Shown here: piece by piece, positions 18,387 to 27,124 of the stretch
Layout: the number at the start of each line of letters is the position of its first letter
How positions within the stretch are numbered: the stretch's first letter is position 1
Source: Bacteroidales bacterium
GTDB lineage: Bacteria > Bacteroidota > Bacteroidia > Bacteroidales > VadinHA17
Assembly (NCBI GenBank): GCA_003142255.1
Contig: PLLO01000006.1
Location: forward strand, 275,419-339,418
Length of the DNA: 64,000 nucleotides
Direction: 5' to 3'
Notes under the pieces: generated by a model
Seen by the model: the letters and a program-made list of their open reading frames with translations, nothing else
Told to the model about the DNA's origin: nothing
Databases searched by the model: none
Translations under genes and position numbers: made by a program

Positions 18387-19277
18387 TTATGATCTCCGGG
18401 ATTTGATGTTCTGGATCAATATGCCCGAAATTATAAGGATCAGCCCTGCCGGAGTCGTATAGTAAACGGGTTCATGAAGAATAAAGTGTACGAAAACCAG
18501 CGAAAGGAAAGGAGCTATGTAAACCAGGTTACTGACTTTATCGGTTGATGTTGCCAGTTGAAGGGCTTTCAGCCAGAACCAGAAAGTAATTCCCATTTCA
18601 AAAATGCCAATATATATTGCCGCAGCAAAACCTTTAAAAGATGCTCCTTCGATATTCCATTTGCCGGTTATTGTCATTGCTGCCAGCAGGTAAATTGTTC
18701 CAAACAAAAAGTTCATGAACAGCTTTATCGTTTCCTCCCTCTTGTCCCTGACATTCAGGATAAAGAAAAATGCCCAGAACACCGAGCTGCCGGTGGCGAG
18801 AAGGACACCCCTTATGTCTGAATGCATATGGCCGAAAAGGTATCCCTGTGAAGAGATTATATAAACTCCTGCAAAGCTTATGAAAAGGGCAATATAGCTT
18901 TTGAGCCCTATTTTCTGTCCAAGCAGGGGTACTGAAAGAAAAACAAGTATTATCGGCCAGATCATGTTAAGTGGTTGTGCAACCTGTGCCGGAAGGAGCT
19001 GGTAAGCCCGAAGTAATATAAGGTAATATAAAAATGGATTTATAAGCCCGAGCAGCGCAGAGCTCAGAATTTCTTTTCCTGTGTTGTCCCTGAGAAGGTT
19101 AACTTTTCTGCCGGCTGCCAGGATAATGAAAAGCACAACCGTCGAAACGAGTGAAGCAATAGTAAGCATCTGGAGAATGCCGAGCTCCTTAAGGCAGATT
19201 TTAAATGCCGTAGGAACCGTCGACCAGAACAGAATTGCCAACAGCGCATAAATATAGGATTGGCGAGATTTCTCCAT
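18387..19277 (-). CDS. EamA/DMT family transporter
   Basis: 296 aa inner-membrane protein with about ten hydrophobic segments in two repeated halves, as in the drug/metabolite transporter superfamily (EamA). Conserved starts of halves: LAILFWSTVPTAFKI and GVLLATGSSVFWAFFFILNV. Likely exports metabolites; substrate cannot be read. 46-bp gap to the S41 gene downstream. Confidence 0.87.
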   Translation of the reverse strand: MEKSRQSYIYALLAILFWSTVPTAFKICLKELGILQMLTIASLVSTVVLFIILAAGRKVNLLRDNTGKEILSSALLGLINPFLYYLILLRAYQLLPAQVAQPLNMIWPIILVFLSVPLLGQKIGLKSYIALFISFAGVYIISSQGYLFGHMHSDIRGVLLATGSSVFWAFFFILNVRDKREETIKLFMNFLFGTIYLLAAMTITGKWNIEGASFKGFAAAIYIGIFEMGITFWFWLKALQLATSTDKVSNLVYIAPFLSLVFVHFILHEPVYYTTPAGLILIISGILIQNIKSRRS

Positions 19278-19286
19278 TTTACATTT

Positions 19287-19377
19287 GGCCCCCCAACCCC
19301 CTGAAGGGGGCTCAATAGTACATTGATATTAAGTTAGTTGAACTGAATTAACCCCCCTTTATGGGGGCAGGAGGGCC
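19287..19377. repeat. Palindromic intergenic repeat, copy A (CCCCCT-AGGGGG family)
   Basis: A 91-bp element between the EamA gene and serS. Its ends are 15-bp imperfect inverted repeats (19287-19301 and 19363-19377), and each half holds its own hairpin of the type CCCCCTGAAGGGGG. The AT-rich middle is unrelated to the other copies. Same family as copies B (36262-36292) and C (42756-42857). Confidence 0.75.
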
Positions 19378-19381
19378 TCTT

Positions 19382-20656
19382 TCAGTTGATCATATCAAAT
19401 CCTGTATAGGGCACCAGCACTGCAGGGATCTTTATTCCGGCTTCAGACTGGTTGTTTTCAAGTAGTGCAGCAACTATTCTTGGTAATGCAAGAGCGCTGC
19501 CATTCAGGGTATGCGCAAGACGGGTCTGCTTTTCGCCTTTTTCCTTAAACCTGCATTTCAACCTGTTGGACTGGAATGATTCAAAATTGGAAGTGGAGCT
19601 AACCTCCAGCCACCGTTTCTGAGCGCCCGACCACACTTCAAAATCGTAAGTAAGAGCCGAGGTGAATGACATGTCGCCTCCGCAAAGCCTCAGAATACGA
19701 TAGGGAAGACCCAATTTCGAAATGAGTCCTTCAACATGGGAAACCATCTCCTCAAGCGATTCATATGAATGATCGGGATGGGCAATCCGGACAATCTCGA
19801 CCTTATCGAACTGATGAAGCCTGTTAAGTCCTCTGACATGGGCGCCCCATGAGCCTGCTTCCCTCCTGAAGCACGGTGTATACGCCATATTTTTAACAGG
19901 AAGATCTTCAGCATTAAGGATCACATCCCTGTAGATATTGGTTACGGGAACTTCAGCGGTGGGAATGAGATAGAAGTTGTCGATATCGGCATGGTACATC
20001 TGTCCCTCCTTATCGGGCAGCTGCCCTGTACCAAAACCCGAATCCTCATTTACCATTATGGGTGGCATTATCTCCAGGTAACCGGCTTTTGCTCCCTCAT
20101 CGAGGAAGAAATTGATCAGAGCTCTTTCCAGCTTGGCTCCCTTGCCTTTATAAACAGGGAATCCGGCACCGGTCAGCTTAATCCCTAGATCAAAGTCAAT
20201 GATATCATATTTTTTAATCAGGTCCCAGTGAGGGAGAGCCGATTCAGGTAAGACAGGGATCTTTCCGCCCTCCTTCACCTTCACGTTATCATCTGCTCCA
20301 TGTCCCGGGGCAACAGATTCATGAGGGAGATTCGGCAGCTTTACTATTTCATTTTTAAGCTCTGTATCAATAGGAACGATCTTTTCAGAAAGAATCTTTA
20401 TCTTATCCTTGAGTTTATAAGTTTTCTCCTTGGCTTCCTCTGCCTCATTCTTTTTTCCATCCTTCATAAGAGAACCGATCTCTTTTGAGATCCTGTTCAT
20501 TTCAGCCTGCATCAGGTCAGTCTTAGTCTGTATTTCGCGGCGTGAAGCATCGAGTGAAATTATTTTATCGAGGATCTCAGCAGCATTAAAATTCTTTATT
20601 TTAAGACGTTCAATGATGAAATCTCTTTTTTCGCGGATCAGGTTAAGTGTTAGCAT
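19382..20656 (-). CDS. serS: Seryl-tRNA synthetase
   Basis: Charges tRNA-Ser. 424 aa class II synthetase. N-terminal coiled-coil arm (residues about 30-105, Lys/Glu-rich), then the catalytic core with LIPTAEVPVTN, motif 2 CFRREAGSWGAHVRGLNRLHQFDKVE split around residues 260-285, and motif 3 LNGSALALPRIVAALLENNQ. All normal. Confidence 0.97.
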   Translation of the reverse strand: MLTLNLIREKRDFIIERLKIKNFNAAEILDKIISLDASRREIQTKTDLMQAEMNRISKEIGSLMKDGKKNEAEEAKEKTYKLKDKIKILSEKIVPIDTELKNEIVKLPNLPHESVAPGHGADDNVKVKEGGKIPVLPESALPHWDLIKKYDIIDFDLGIKLTGAGFPVYKGKGAKLERALINFFLDEGAKAGYLEIMPPIMVNEDSGFGTGQLPDKEGQMYHADIDNFYLIPTAEVPVTNIYRDVILNAEDLPVKNMAYTPCFRREAGSWGAHVRGLNRLHQFDKVEIVRIAHPDHSYESLEEMVSHVEGLISKLGLPYRILRLCGGDMSFTSALTYDFEVWSGAQKRWLEVSSTSNFESFQSNRLKCRFKEKGEKQTRLAHTLNGSALALPRIVAALLENNQSEAGIKIPAVLVPYTGFDMIN

Positions 20657-20710
20657 GATTAGTATATTAAATAAAAAAGCAGGCTGAATGAGCCCGCTGT
20701 AAAAATATTA

Positions 20711-20759
20711 AAAAACTCCCGATAATTATTTTCTTCTTCAGAAAAGTATTACGGGAGTT
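20711..20759 (-). terminator. Terminator after rpmA
   Basis: On the minus strand AACTCCCG and CGGGAGTT form an 8-bp outer stem (20752-20759 with 20714-20721) around a second small stem (TTTTCT/AGAAAA), followed by T residues (complement of 20711-20715). It lies just past the rpmA stop. Confidence 0.7.
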
Positions 20760-20779
20760 CTATTTCTTTTTGATTACAA

Positions 20780-21040
20780 TTATTCGCTTACCGGCTTAAC
20801 CGACACGTAACTCCTGTTATCTTTTCTTTTTTTGAATTCCACTTCACCATCAGCAAGTGCAAAAAGTGTATGGTCTTTCCCCAATCCTACATTCAGACCA
20901 GGATTGTGTTTTGTACCTCTCTGGCGAACTATAATATTGCCTGCTTTAGCGCTCTGACCGCCGAAGAGTTTCACGCCAAGGCGTTTGCTCTGCGAATCGC
21001 GACCGTTACGTGAACTACCTGCTCCTTTCTTGTGTGCCAT
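20780..21040 (-). CDS. rpmA: 50S ribosomal protein L27
   Basis: 86 aa. Starts [20 protein letters not shown], the mature-type N-terminus that reaches the peptidyl-transferase centre, with no cleavable prefix as in Firmicutes, followed by [21 protein letters not shown]. Co-transcribed with rplU (35-bp gap), the conserved L21-L27 order. Confidence 0.98.
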   Translation of the reverse strand: MAHKKGAGSSRNGRDSQSKRLGVKLFGGQSAKAGNIIVRQRGTKHNPGLNVGLGKDHTLFALADGEVEFKKRKDNRSYVSVKPVSE

Positions 21041-21075
21041 GATAAACTATATTTAATTTCCTCTGTTTCTTACTA

Positions 21076-21591
21076 TTATTTATTCCCTTTTGCGGGTTTT
21101 TTTGCTTCTGCCTTTTTTGCAGCGGGTTTCTTATCAGCTGTTTTTTTGGCTTCAGGCTTTTTTGTTTCTTCTTTCTTTGCAGCGGTTTTTTTCTTCTCAG
21201 CAACTTTCTTTTCAGCTACAGGCTCTGCAGCAGGTGCTTCAGCAGCTACTTTTTTTACTGCCTGTTTCTTTGGTAATGATTTGCCGTTTATGCTGACTAT
21301 TTCGACCTGGGTAAAGTTCTGGCGGTGGCCATTTTTAACCCGGTAGCCTTTTTTTCTTTTCTTTTTGAATACAATAACCTTGTCGCCCCTTACCTGATTC
21401 ACGACTTTCCCTTCAACTTTGGCATCCTTAATAACAGGTTCCCCTATTGTTATCTTGCCTTCGTCCTCAATTAAAAGAACCTTTTCAAAATCGATCTGTT
21501 TTCCGTCCTCTGCTTTAAGCGTGTGAACAAAAATCTTCTTTCCTTCTTCTACTTTAAACTGCTGACCTGCAATTTCTACGATTGCGTACAT
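21076..21591 (-). CDS. rplU: 50S ribosomal protein L21 with long Lys/Ala tail
   Basis: 171 aa counted from ATG 21591; a GTG just before it is less likely. Residues 1 to about 103 are ordinary L21 (YAIVEIAGQQFKVEEG, VFKKKRKKGYRVKNGHRQ). The remaining about 65 residues are a low-complexity tail of Lys, Ala, Glu and Pro with repeated AAKK/EAKKP units, ending KGNK. Typical L21 ends near residue 103. The tail is disordered by composition and may bind rRNA or neighbours. Confidence 0.96.
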   Translation of the reverse strand: MYAIVEIAGQQFKVEEGKKIFVHTLKAEDGKQIDFEKVLLIEDEGKITIGEPVIKDAKVEGKVVNQVRGDKVIVFKKKRKKGYRVKNGHRQNFTQVEIVSINGKSLPKKQAVKKVAAEAPAAEPVAEKKVAEKKKTAAKKEETKKPEAKKTADKKPAAKKAEAKKPAKGNK

Positions 21592-21605
21592 CACTTTTTG
21601 TTATT

Positions 21606-21649
21606 AAGTTACTCCGTGAGGCGTATCTGACCAACAAATGAGATAACTT
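21606..21649 (-). promoter_or_regulatory. Stem in the rplU leader, candidate ribosomal-protein leader
   Basis: On the minus strand AAGTTA-t-CTC pairs with GAG-TAACTT: a 9-bp stem with one bulge (21640-21649 with 21606-21614), closing 15 bases before the rplU start in an about 90-nt leader. It has the position and form of an autoregulatory r-protein leader; this is inference. Confidence 0.4.
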
Positions 21650-21686
21650 TCAATAGCCCCGGCCGGATTTATTCAAATTTGGACTG

Positions 21687-21716
21687 CAAAGATATACAAA
21701 ATAGATTATTTTCAAA
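21687..21716 (-). promoter_or_regulatory. rplU-rpmA promoter
   Basis: Minus strand TTTG (21713-21716), 18-bp spacer, TATCTTTG (21687-21694): matches the Bacteroidota -33/-7 consensus. Predicted start near 21680. Confidence 0.7.
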
Positions 21717-21928
21717 CCATTTGATATAATTTTTTAATATGGAATAAACCCGGGGGAACCGGTTGAGATTAATTATTTAAATGAGCTATAAGCCGGCAAA
21801 CGAGCATGGTCAGGGTTTATAAATGTTGAAAAAAAAGCAAATCATTGGCCGGGGAGTTACTTCTATTATCTTTATATTTGCTGAAGTGACAGAAATTTGG
21901 ATACAATGCCTGCGTTTATACAATTGGT

Positions 21929-22522
21929 ATGAAGAGGATTAAGCTTAAAGTGATGGGGATTTCGTATAGCCAGACTCAATCAGGAGCTTATGCCCTGCTT
22001 CTGATTGAAGAAGATGGCGAAAGGAGAATTCCAATTATTATCGGTGGCTTTGAAGCACAGGCTATTGTTTTAAAGCTTGAGAATCTTGAACCCCCGCGTC
22101 CGATTACTCATGACTTGATTAAGAAAATCGCCGATCAGTTCGATATTAAGGTCACTGAGGTGATGATCTATAAGCTTGAAGAGGGTGTTTTTTATTCAAA
22201 AATAGTATGCAATAATGGTGAAAAGGAATATTCCATTGACAGCAGGACGTCTGATGCTGTTGCCATTGCCCTCAGGTTCGGATGTCCGATATATATCGAC
22301 AATGACATTCTTGAAAAAGCCCAGCTAACCAACACTCCTTCTGACGTTGACCTGGTTTCATCAGGCGAATCAGGAAGCCTGAACGAACCCAGCTCCAAAT
22401 ACAGCTCACTGAGCGATGATGAACTTTATAAATTGATTGATGATGCTGTGAAAACGGAAGATTATGAACGGGCAGCGTCCATCAGGGACGAGATCGAGAA
22501 AAGAAAAAAGAAAAACGAGTGA
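21929..22522 (+). CDS. Bifunctional nuclease family protein with UVR motif
   Basis: 197 aa. Residues 1 to about 130 form a BFN/DUF151 domain (RRIPIIIGGFEAQAIVLKLE, then SRTSDAVAIALRFGCPIYID), a family with DNase/RNase activity reported in some members. Residues about 160-195 form a UvrB/UvrC-type motif (DDELYKLIDDAVKTEDYERA followed by SIRDEIEKR). The combination is the usual Bacteroidota form. The upstream gene in a BFN - GH97 - thyA - folA series. Confidence 0.88.
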   Translation: MKRIKLKVMGISYSQTQSGAYALLLIEEDGERRIPIIIGGFEAQAIVLKLENLEPPRPITHDLIKKIADQFDIKVTEVMIYKLEEGVFYSKIVCNNGEKEYSIDSRTSDAVAIALRFGCPIYIDNDILEKAQLTNTPSDVDLVSSGESGSLNEPSSKYSSLSDDELYKLIDDAVKTEDYERAASIRDEIEKRKKKNE

Positions 22523-22607
22523 GCCCCGGCTGCCTTGGTGCTATTCTCACCTCAATGAAGAATTATTTTTGGAACAAGTTGTGAAATCGGAACATAAAAT
22601 ATTAATT

Positions 22608-24557
22608 ATGAAACGTACATTTTTGGGGATCTTATTGTTAATGTTTGCTACGAGTTATTTAAATGCAAAGGAATATAAGCTGAGCTCACCTGACGGGAAG
22701 ATCATCATGACCGTCAAAGCAGGAGCAAGTCTGGAATGGTCAGCCACCTTCGAGGGGAAGGAGATTATTTCCTCAGTAAAAGCCGGAATATTACTTGGAG
22801 ATGATAAGGTGCTTGGAATGAATGATTTTGTCAAAAAGACCGTGAATGGCAGCATTAATCAGGTAATCGAACCCGTAGTCGCATATAAAAGATCAAAGGT
22901 CACAGACAACTGCAATACTCTTTTGATAACTTTCAAATCTGGCTTGTCCGTTCAGTTCAGGGCATACAATGATGGAGTAGCCTATCGGTTTGAAACAGCT
23001 TTTAAGAATGAGCTGACAATCAAAGACGAGATAACGGACATAAGCTTTCCGAAGGGCTCATTCGCATGGTACCCGCTCGAAGATAGCTTCATGTCGCATA
23101 ACGAAAGATTGTTTATTTACTCATCACTCGATACAATAACGAAAAAGCACTTAGCCAGCCTCCCGGTCCTGTTCAAGTCAAATGATGCTGATGTCCTCAT
23201 AACAGAGTCAGACATTGAAGATTATCCCGGAATGTGGCTAAGAGGTGCCGGTTCAGGCAAACTGACAGGCGTCCACCCGGCATATCCTGAAACGGAAAAA
23301 GCAAAGAACGACCGCGATATTGCAGTTACTGCTACAAAGGATTATATCGCAAAGACAGCGGGAACAAGAAGCTTTCCATGGAGAGTATTTATCATTGCCG
23401 GAAATGACGGGCAGCTGGTGGAAAACGACCTGGTGTTCAGGCTTGCTGCTCCCTGCAGGCTTACCGATACTAAATGGATAAAACCAGGAAAGGTAGCCTG
23501 GGACTGGTGGAATGCAAATAATATCTATGGCGTTGATTTCAGGGCAGGTATTAACAATGAAACCTATAAATACTATATAGATTTTGCCTCAAAAAACGGG
23601 ATAGAATATGTAGTGCTTGATGAAGGATGGTACAAGCTGGGAGACGCTCTTCAGCAGGTGCCTTCCATAAATGTTGAGGAGCTGGTAAGATATGGCCAGA
23701 GCAAAAACGTTGGCATAATCCTGTGGGTTGTTTGGAAAAGTCTCTCGGATAAAATGGATGAAGGTCTCGCCCAGTATGAGAAATGGGGTGTAAAGGGAGT
23801 TAAGGTCGATTTTATGCAAAGGGACGATCAGAAAATGGTTAATTTCTATTACGAATCTGCCCGTAAAGCAGCTGAACATCACATGCTTATCGATTTCCAT
23901 GGCGCTTATAAACCTGACGGTCTCGGAAGAACTTATCCCAATGCCCTTACAAGAGAAGGGGTGAAGGGGCTTGAGAATGACAAGTGGAGCAAGGATATCA
24001 CTCCCGAGCATGATGTCACGCTTCCATTTACAAGAATGGTTGCTGGCCCTATGGATTACACCCCGGGCGCAATGGTAAATATGGAGAGGAATAACTTTAA
24101 TCCTGTTTTTACGCGGCCGGCAAGTCAGGGCACAAGGGTCCACCAGATGGCATTATACGTGATCTATGAAAGTCCTTTGCAGATGCTGGCTGATTCGCCT
24201 TCAAACTACATGAAGGAACAGGAGTGCACTGATTTCATTGTCAGGGTACCTGTTGTATGGGACGACATTAAGGTTCTTGATGCAAAGATCGGAGATTATC
24301 TTCTTCTTGCAAGGAGATCTGGCAGAGAGTGGTTTGTAGGGGCTCTTACAGACTGGACCAGGCGTGAACTTGAATTGGACCTGTCATTCCTCCCTTTCGG
24401 GAATTACACCATTGAAGTTTTCCGCGATGGGATAAATGCTGACAAGTATGCCCAGGATTATAAGCATCTTAAAACTGATATAAAATCAGGCGATAAGATG
24501 ACTTTAACACTGGCTCCGGGTGGCGGTTTTGTTGCAAGGATAACGCCGAAACAATAA
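22608..24557 (+). CDS. Glycoside hydrolase family 97, probably retaining type
   Basis: 649 aa from ATG 22608; this start gives a signal peptide ([18 protein letters not shown]), whereas the longer open frame back to 22464 would overlap the nuclease gene and bury it. Periplasmic or surface alpha-glycosidase. N-terminal beta-sandwich, catalytic barrel (about 290-540), C-terminal beta domain. Motifs: VLDEGWYK (Asp338/Glu339), [12 protein letters not shown] (Asp401), [13 protein letters not shown] (Glu467), [10 protein letters not shown]. In GH97 the inverting SusB type lacks an Asp at the KVDF site while retaining alpha-galactosidase-type members use it as nucleophile, so Asp401 points to the retaining group (from memory). 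Gap to thyA 16 bp. Confidence 0.85.
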   Translation: MKRTFLGILLLMFATSYLNAKEYKLSSPDGKIIMTVKAGASLEWSATFEGKEIISSVKAGILLGDDKVLGMNDFVKKTVNGSINQVIEPVVAYKRSKVTDNCNTLLITFKSGLSVQFRAYNDGVAYRFETAFKNELTIKDEITDISFPKGSFAWYPLEDSFMSHNERLFIYSSLDTITKKHLASLPVLFKSNDADVLITESDIEDYPGMWLRGAGSGKLTGVHPAYPETEKAKNDRDIAVTATKDYIAKTAGTRSFPWRVFIIAGNDGQLVENDLVFRLAAPCRLTDTKWIKPGKVAWDWWNANNIYGVDFRAGINNETYKYYIDFASKNGIEYVVLDEGWYKLGDALQQVPSINVEELVRYGQSKNVGIILWVVWKSLSDKMDEGLAQYEKWGVKGVKVDFMQRDDQKMVNFYYESARKAAEHHMLIDFHGAYKPDGLGRTYPNALTREGVKGLENDKWSKDITPEHDVTLPFTRMVAGPMDYTPGAMVNMERNNFNPVFTRPASQGTRVHQMALYVIYESPLQMLADSPSNYMKEQECTDFIVRVPVVWDDIKVLDAKIGDYLLLARRSGREWFVGALTDWTRRELELDLSFLPFGNYTIEVFRDGINADKYAQDYKHLKTDIKSGDKMTLTLAPGGGFVARITPKQ

Positions 24558-24573
24558 ATTTTTCCAGAAAAGA

Positions 24574-25368
24574 ATGAAGCAGTACCTTGATCTTCTTGAT
24601 CATGTTTTAAAGAACGGCACTAAAAAAATGGACCGAACAGGCACCGGGACAATAAGTGTCTTTGGTTACCAGATGAGGTTTAACCTGCAAGATGGATTCC
24701 CGTTACTTACCACCAAGAAGCTTCATCTTAAATCGATAATTCATGAGTTGCTCTGGTTCATATCCGGTGATACAAATATCAGGTATCTGAATGAAAATGG
24801 AGTTAAGATATGGAATGAATGGGCTGATAAGGATGGGAATCTGGGGCCGGTATATGGATACCAGTGGCGTTCATGGCCTGCATCTGACGGAAAGAAGATT
24901 GACCAGCTGACAGAGGCGATAAACGCCATTAAAAAATCGCCCGACTCGAGGCGGATCATCGTAAGTGCCTGGAATGTAGGGGAAATAGAAAAAATGGCCC
25001 TTCCGCCATGCCATGTGATGTTCCAGTTTTACGTGGCAGGTGGTAAAATGTCGTGCCAGCTATACCAGCGCAGCTGCGATATATTCCTTGGAATACCCTT
25101 CAATATTGCATCCTACGCACTTCTGACACTGATGGTCGCTCAGGTAACCGGACTAAAACCGGGAGATTTTATTCATACACTTGGCGATGCCCATATTTAC
25201 CTCAACCATATCGAACAGGTAAAACTTCAGCTTACAAGGGAGCCATACCCTCTGCCGGCTATGATAATCAATCCGTCGGTCAATGATATCTTTAAGTTCA
25301 GGTATGAGGATTTTACCCTTGAAAATTATACTGCACACCCTCATATAAAGGGTGACATTTCAGTTTAA
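24574..25368 (+). CDS. thyA: Thymidylate synthase
   Basis: Methylates dUMP to dTMP using methylene-tetrahydrofolate. 264 aa, E. coli ThyA length. [31 protein letters not shown], the active-site Cys in [12 protein letters not shown], and [19 protein letters not shown] are intact. 11 bp before folA, which regenerates the folate it oxidises. Confidence 0.98.
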   Translation: MKQYLDLLDHVLKNGTKKMDRTGTGTISVFGYQMRFNLQDGFPLLTTKKLHLKSIIHELLWFISGDTNIRYLNENGVKIWNEWADKDGNLGPVYGYQWRSWPASDGKKIDQLTEAINAIKKSPDSRRIIVSAWNVGEIEKMALPPCHVMFQFYVAGGKMSCQLYQRSCDIFLGIPFNIASYALLTLMVAQVTGLKPGDFIHTLGDAHIYLNHIEQVKLQLTREPYPLPAMIINPSVNDIFKFRYEDFTLENYTAHPHIKGDISV

Positions 25369-25379
25369 TATTTATCCGG

Positions 25380-25892
25380 ATGATATCAATAATAGTTGCT
25401 GTTTCGGAAGACCTTGGAATAGGGAAAGACAATGACCTCCTGTGGCATCTGCCGGAAGATATGAAGAGATTCAAAAGACTTACTACCGGAAATACGGTAA
25501 TTATGGGCCGGAGAACCTGGGAATCGCTTCCCCGTAAACCGCTTCAGGGCAGAAGGAACATTGTAATCACTGATATTCCGGGTGAAGAATTTGAAGGCGC
25601 GGAATCAGCTTCTTCAATAAATGATGCTGCTTCAAAATGCAAAAAAGATGAAGGAGCTTTTATAATAGGAGGCGGGAGCGTTTACAGGCAATTCATGCCC
25701 CTTTCCGACAGGCTTTATATTACCCATGTGCACAAAAAAGCTCCGGCCGATGTTTTCTTTCCGGAGATTGATCCAAAGATCTGGAAAGTAATAGAGAAAG
25801 AGGAGTTTGAGACAGATGATTCAAACAGGATTCCCTATACATATGTAATATATGAAAGGAAGAGGGAGATTCCTAGCTACCGCTCGGGATGA
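25380..25892 (+). CDS. folA: Dihydrofolate reductase
   Basis: Reduces dihydrofolate to tetrahydrofolate with NADPH. 170 aa. ISIIVAVSEDLGIGKDNDLLWHLPEDMKRF is split across residues 2-31 with the catalytic acidic residue in LPEDM; VIMGRRTWESLP and FIIGGGSVYRQFMP (NADPH binding) follow. The conserved body ends near YVIYERK; the last residues and the stop codon (IPSYRSG-stop) are encoded by a dispersed repeat that begins at 25866 (see repeat entry). Confidence 0.97.
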   Translation: MISIIVAVSEDLGIGKDNDLLWHLPEDMKRFKRLTTGNTVIMGRRTWESLPRKPLQGRRNIVITDIPGEEFEGAESASSINDAASKCKKDEGAFIIGGGSVYRQFMPLSDRLYITHVHKKAPADVFFPEIDPKIWKVIEKEEFETDDSNRIPYTYVIYERKREIPSYRSG

Positions 25893-26015
25893 CAAGTCGG
25901 ATCGGGGGGCACACGGAAAAGAGGAGGCGGTTCGCGATGGCGAACCGCCTCCTCTTTTCTCCAATTATTTAAAGGGTTGTCATTCCGAATGGAGCGCAGC
26001 GGAATGAGGAATCTC
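25866..26015. repeat. Inverted pair of dispersed repeats around a hairpin
   Basis: 25866-25894 (GAGATTCCT ... GGGATGACA) and 25978-26015 (TGTCATTCC ... AGGAATCTC) are inverted versions of one repeat type, the GTCATTCCGA...AGGAATCTC sequence common between genes in this and other phyla. Between them lies the perfect hairpin 25917-25958. The left copy runs into folA. The rest of the folA-lipoprotein spacer (26016-26184) is AT-rich with a possible -7 box TATCTTTG at 26043-26050. Confidence 0.7.
25917..25958. terminator. Perfect 19-bp hairpin, bidirectional terminator
   Basis: AAAA plus a 15-bp GC-rich arm (25917-25935), GATG loop, the exact complement and TTTT (25940-25958). Intrinsic terminator of the thyA-folA transcript; works in both directions by symmetry. 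Confidence 0.85.
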
Positions 26016-26184
26016 CTTATTATTTTCTCCTCCTTATAAAAATATCTTTGATAACTTAGATTGCAATCCGGTTATATAATCTGTCTTTCGATCCAATAAA
26101 AATATTTATTTTCCGATTAAACTTTTCGCGGCAGCATGCATCTAATTGTTTATTAATCGGAATTACTTACTTAAAAACAATACA

Positions 26185-27036
26185 ATGAAAACAAAAGCTC
26201 TTTTAATGTTTGCAGCCATTGCAATTTTTTCTGTTATGTCATGCAACAAGAAGTCCAGCCTTGATCAGACTAGTGTAAACGTAGCTGATGACGATGCTGT
26301 TAGTAACGCAGTTTTTGAAGATGTTTCAAATACAGCTGATATAGCCGATCAAACGCTTGACAATTACCAGGCTGGCACTAAATCGCTGACAGTGACAGAT
26401 TCCTGTCCGTCAGTTACCATCGATCATCCCACGGATGCAATCTGGCCAAAGACAATAACCATCGACTACGGATCAGGTTGTACCGGATTTTACGACAACA
26501 CAAGGTCGGGCAAGATTATAATTGTTGTTACAGGACCAAGAAAGACCACAGGTTCTATAAGGACAATCACCTTTGATAATTATTACTTCAACGGCATCAA
26601 GGTTGAAGGGACCAAAACCATTGAGACCATGGGGTACAACGGTAACCAGAACATGGTTTTCCATGTCAAGCTGACTGATGGTAAGCTCACCCTTCCCAAC
26701 AACGCCGTTATTGAACGCTCTTTTGACCATCAGCGTGAATGGATAGCCGGTTTTAACACCAGAAACATATGGGACGATGAAGTTCTTATAACAGGGACAG
26801 CAAGCGGAGTGACTATTAACGGTGTCGCCTATACCAATTCGATTACAACTGCATTGCACTGGACCCGGGCATGCAAGTTCATAGTCAGCGGGATAATCGA
26901 TATTGAAAGAGAGGGGAAAGACAGTATTGTGCTTGATTTCGGAAGCGGAAGCTGTGATGCTGTTGCCACTGTAACAAAGGGAGGAGAAACCAAAGAAATA
27001 ACTCTGAGACACAAATACAGGGTAATGGGCAGGTAA
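26185..27036 (+). CDS. Hypothetical lipoprotein
   Basis: 283 aa from ATG 26185; a TTG start 39 bases upstream would only add residues before the signal peptide. Lipobox SVMSC (Cys20). After an acidic, Ser/Thr/Asp-rich linker (to about residue 65) comes a beta-rich domain with paired Cys (SCPSVTID, GSGCTGFYD, later GSGSCDAVATV), repeated IDYGSG/LDFGSG strands and a basic C-terminus. No family recognised; the type is frequent in Bacteroidota envelopes. Confidence 0.65.
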   Translation: MKTKALLMFAAIAIFSVMSCNKKSSLDQTSVNVADDDAVSNAVFEDVSNTADIADQTLDNYQAGTKSLTVTDSCPSVTIDHPTDAIWPKTITIDYGSGCTGFYDNTRSGKIIIVVTGPRKTTGSIRTITFDNYYFNGIKVEGTKTIETMGYNGNQNMVFHVKLTDGKLTLPNNAVIERSFDHQREWIAGFNTRNIWDDEVLITGTASGVTINGVAYTNSITTALHWTRACKFIVSGIIDIEREGKDSIVLDFGSGSCDAVATVTKGGETKEITLRHKYRVMGR

Positions 27037-27091
27037 TGGAATTCTTTCTTTTCACCTGAGCTATCTTCAGGATCGGGTGGCGACGATAAAA

Positions 27092-27121
27092 AAAGAAAGG
27101 CTGATTTTTCAGTCTCTCTTT
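27092..27121. terminator. Terminator between convergent lipoprotein gene and clpX
   Basis: Imperfect 13-bp stem (27092-27104 with 27109-27121, one mismatch, one G-U) with A-run on one side and T-run on the other, so usable in both directions. Confidence 0.65.
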
Positions 27122-27124
27122 TTT

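Larger units (their letters stand above)
21595..21928. other. Divergent 334-bp spacer rplU / bifunctional nuclease
   Basis: No gene seen here. Left part: rplU leader and promoter (separate entries). Right part: a TATATTTG -7 box at 21873-21880 (+ strand) about 49 bases before the nuclease start, with only a weak -33 (TTGG at 21845). The middle (about 21717-21840) is AT-rich and without recognisable signals. Confidence 0.6.

Noticed and set aside
22464-22607. Upstream extension of GH97 overlapping the nuclease gene
   Set aside because: Would bury a good signal peptide behind 48 unrelated residues; ATG 22608 fits.
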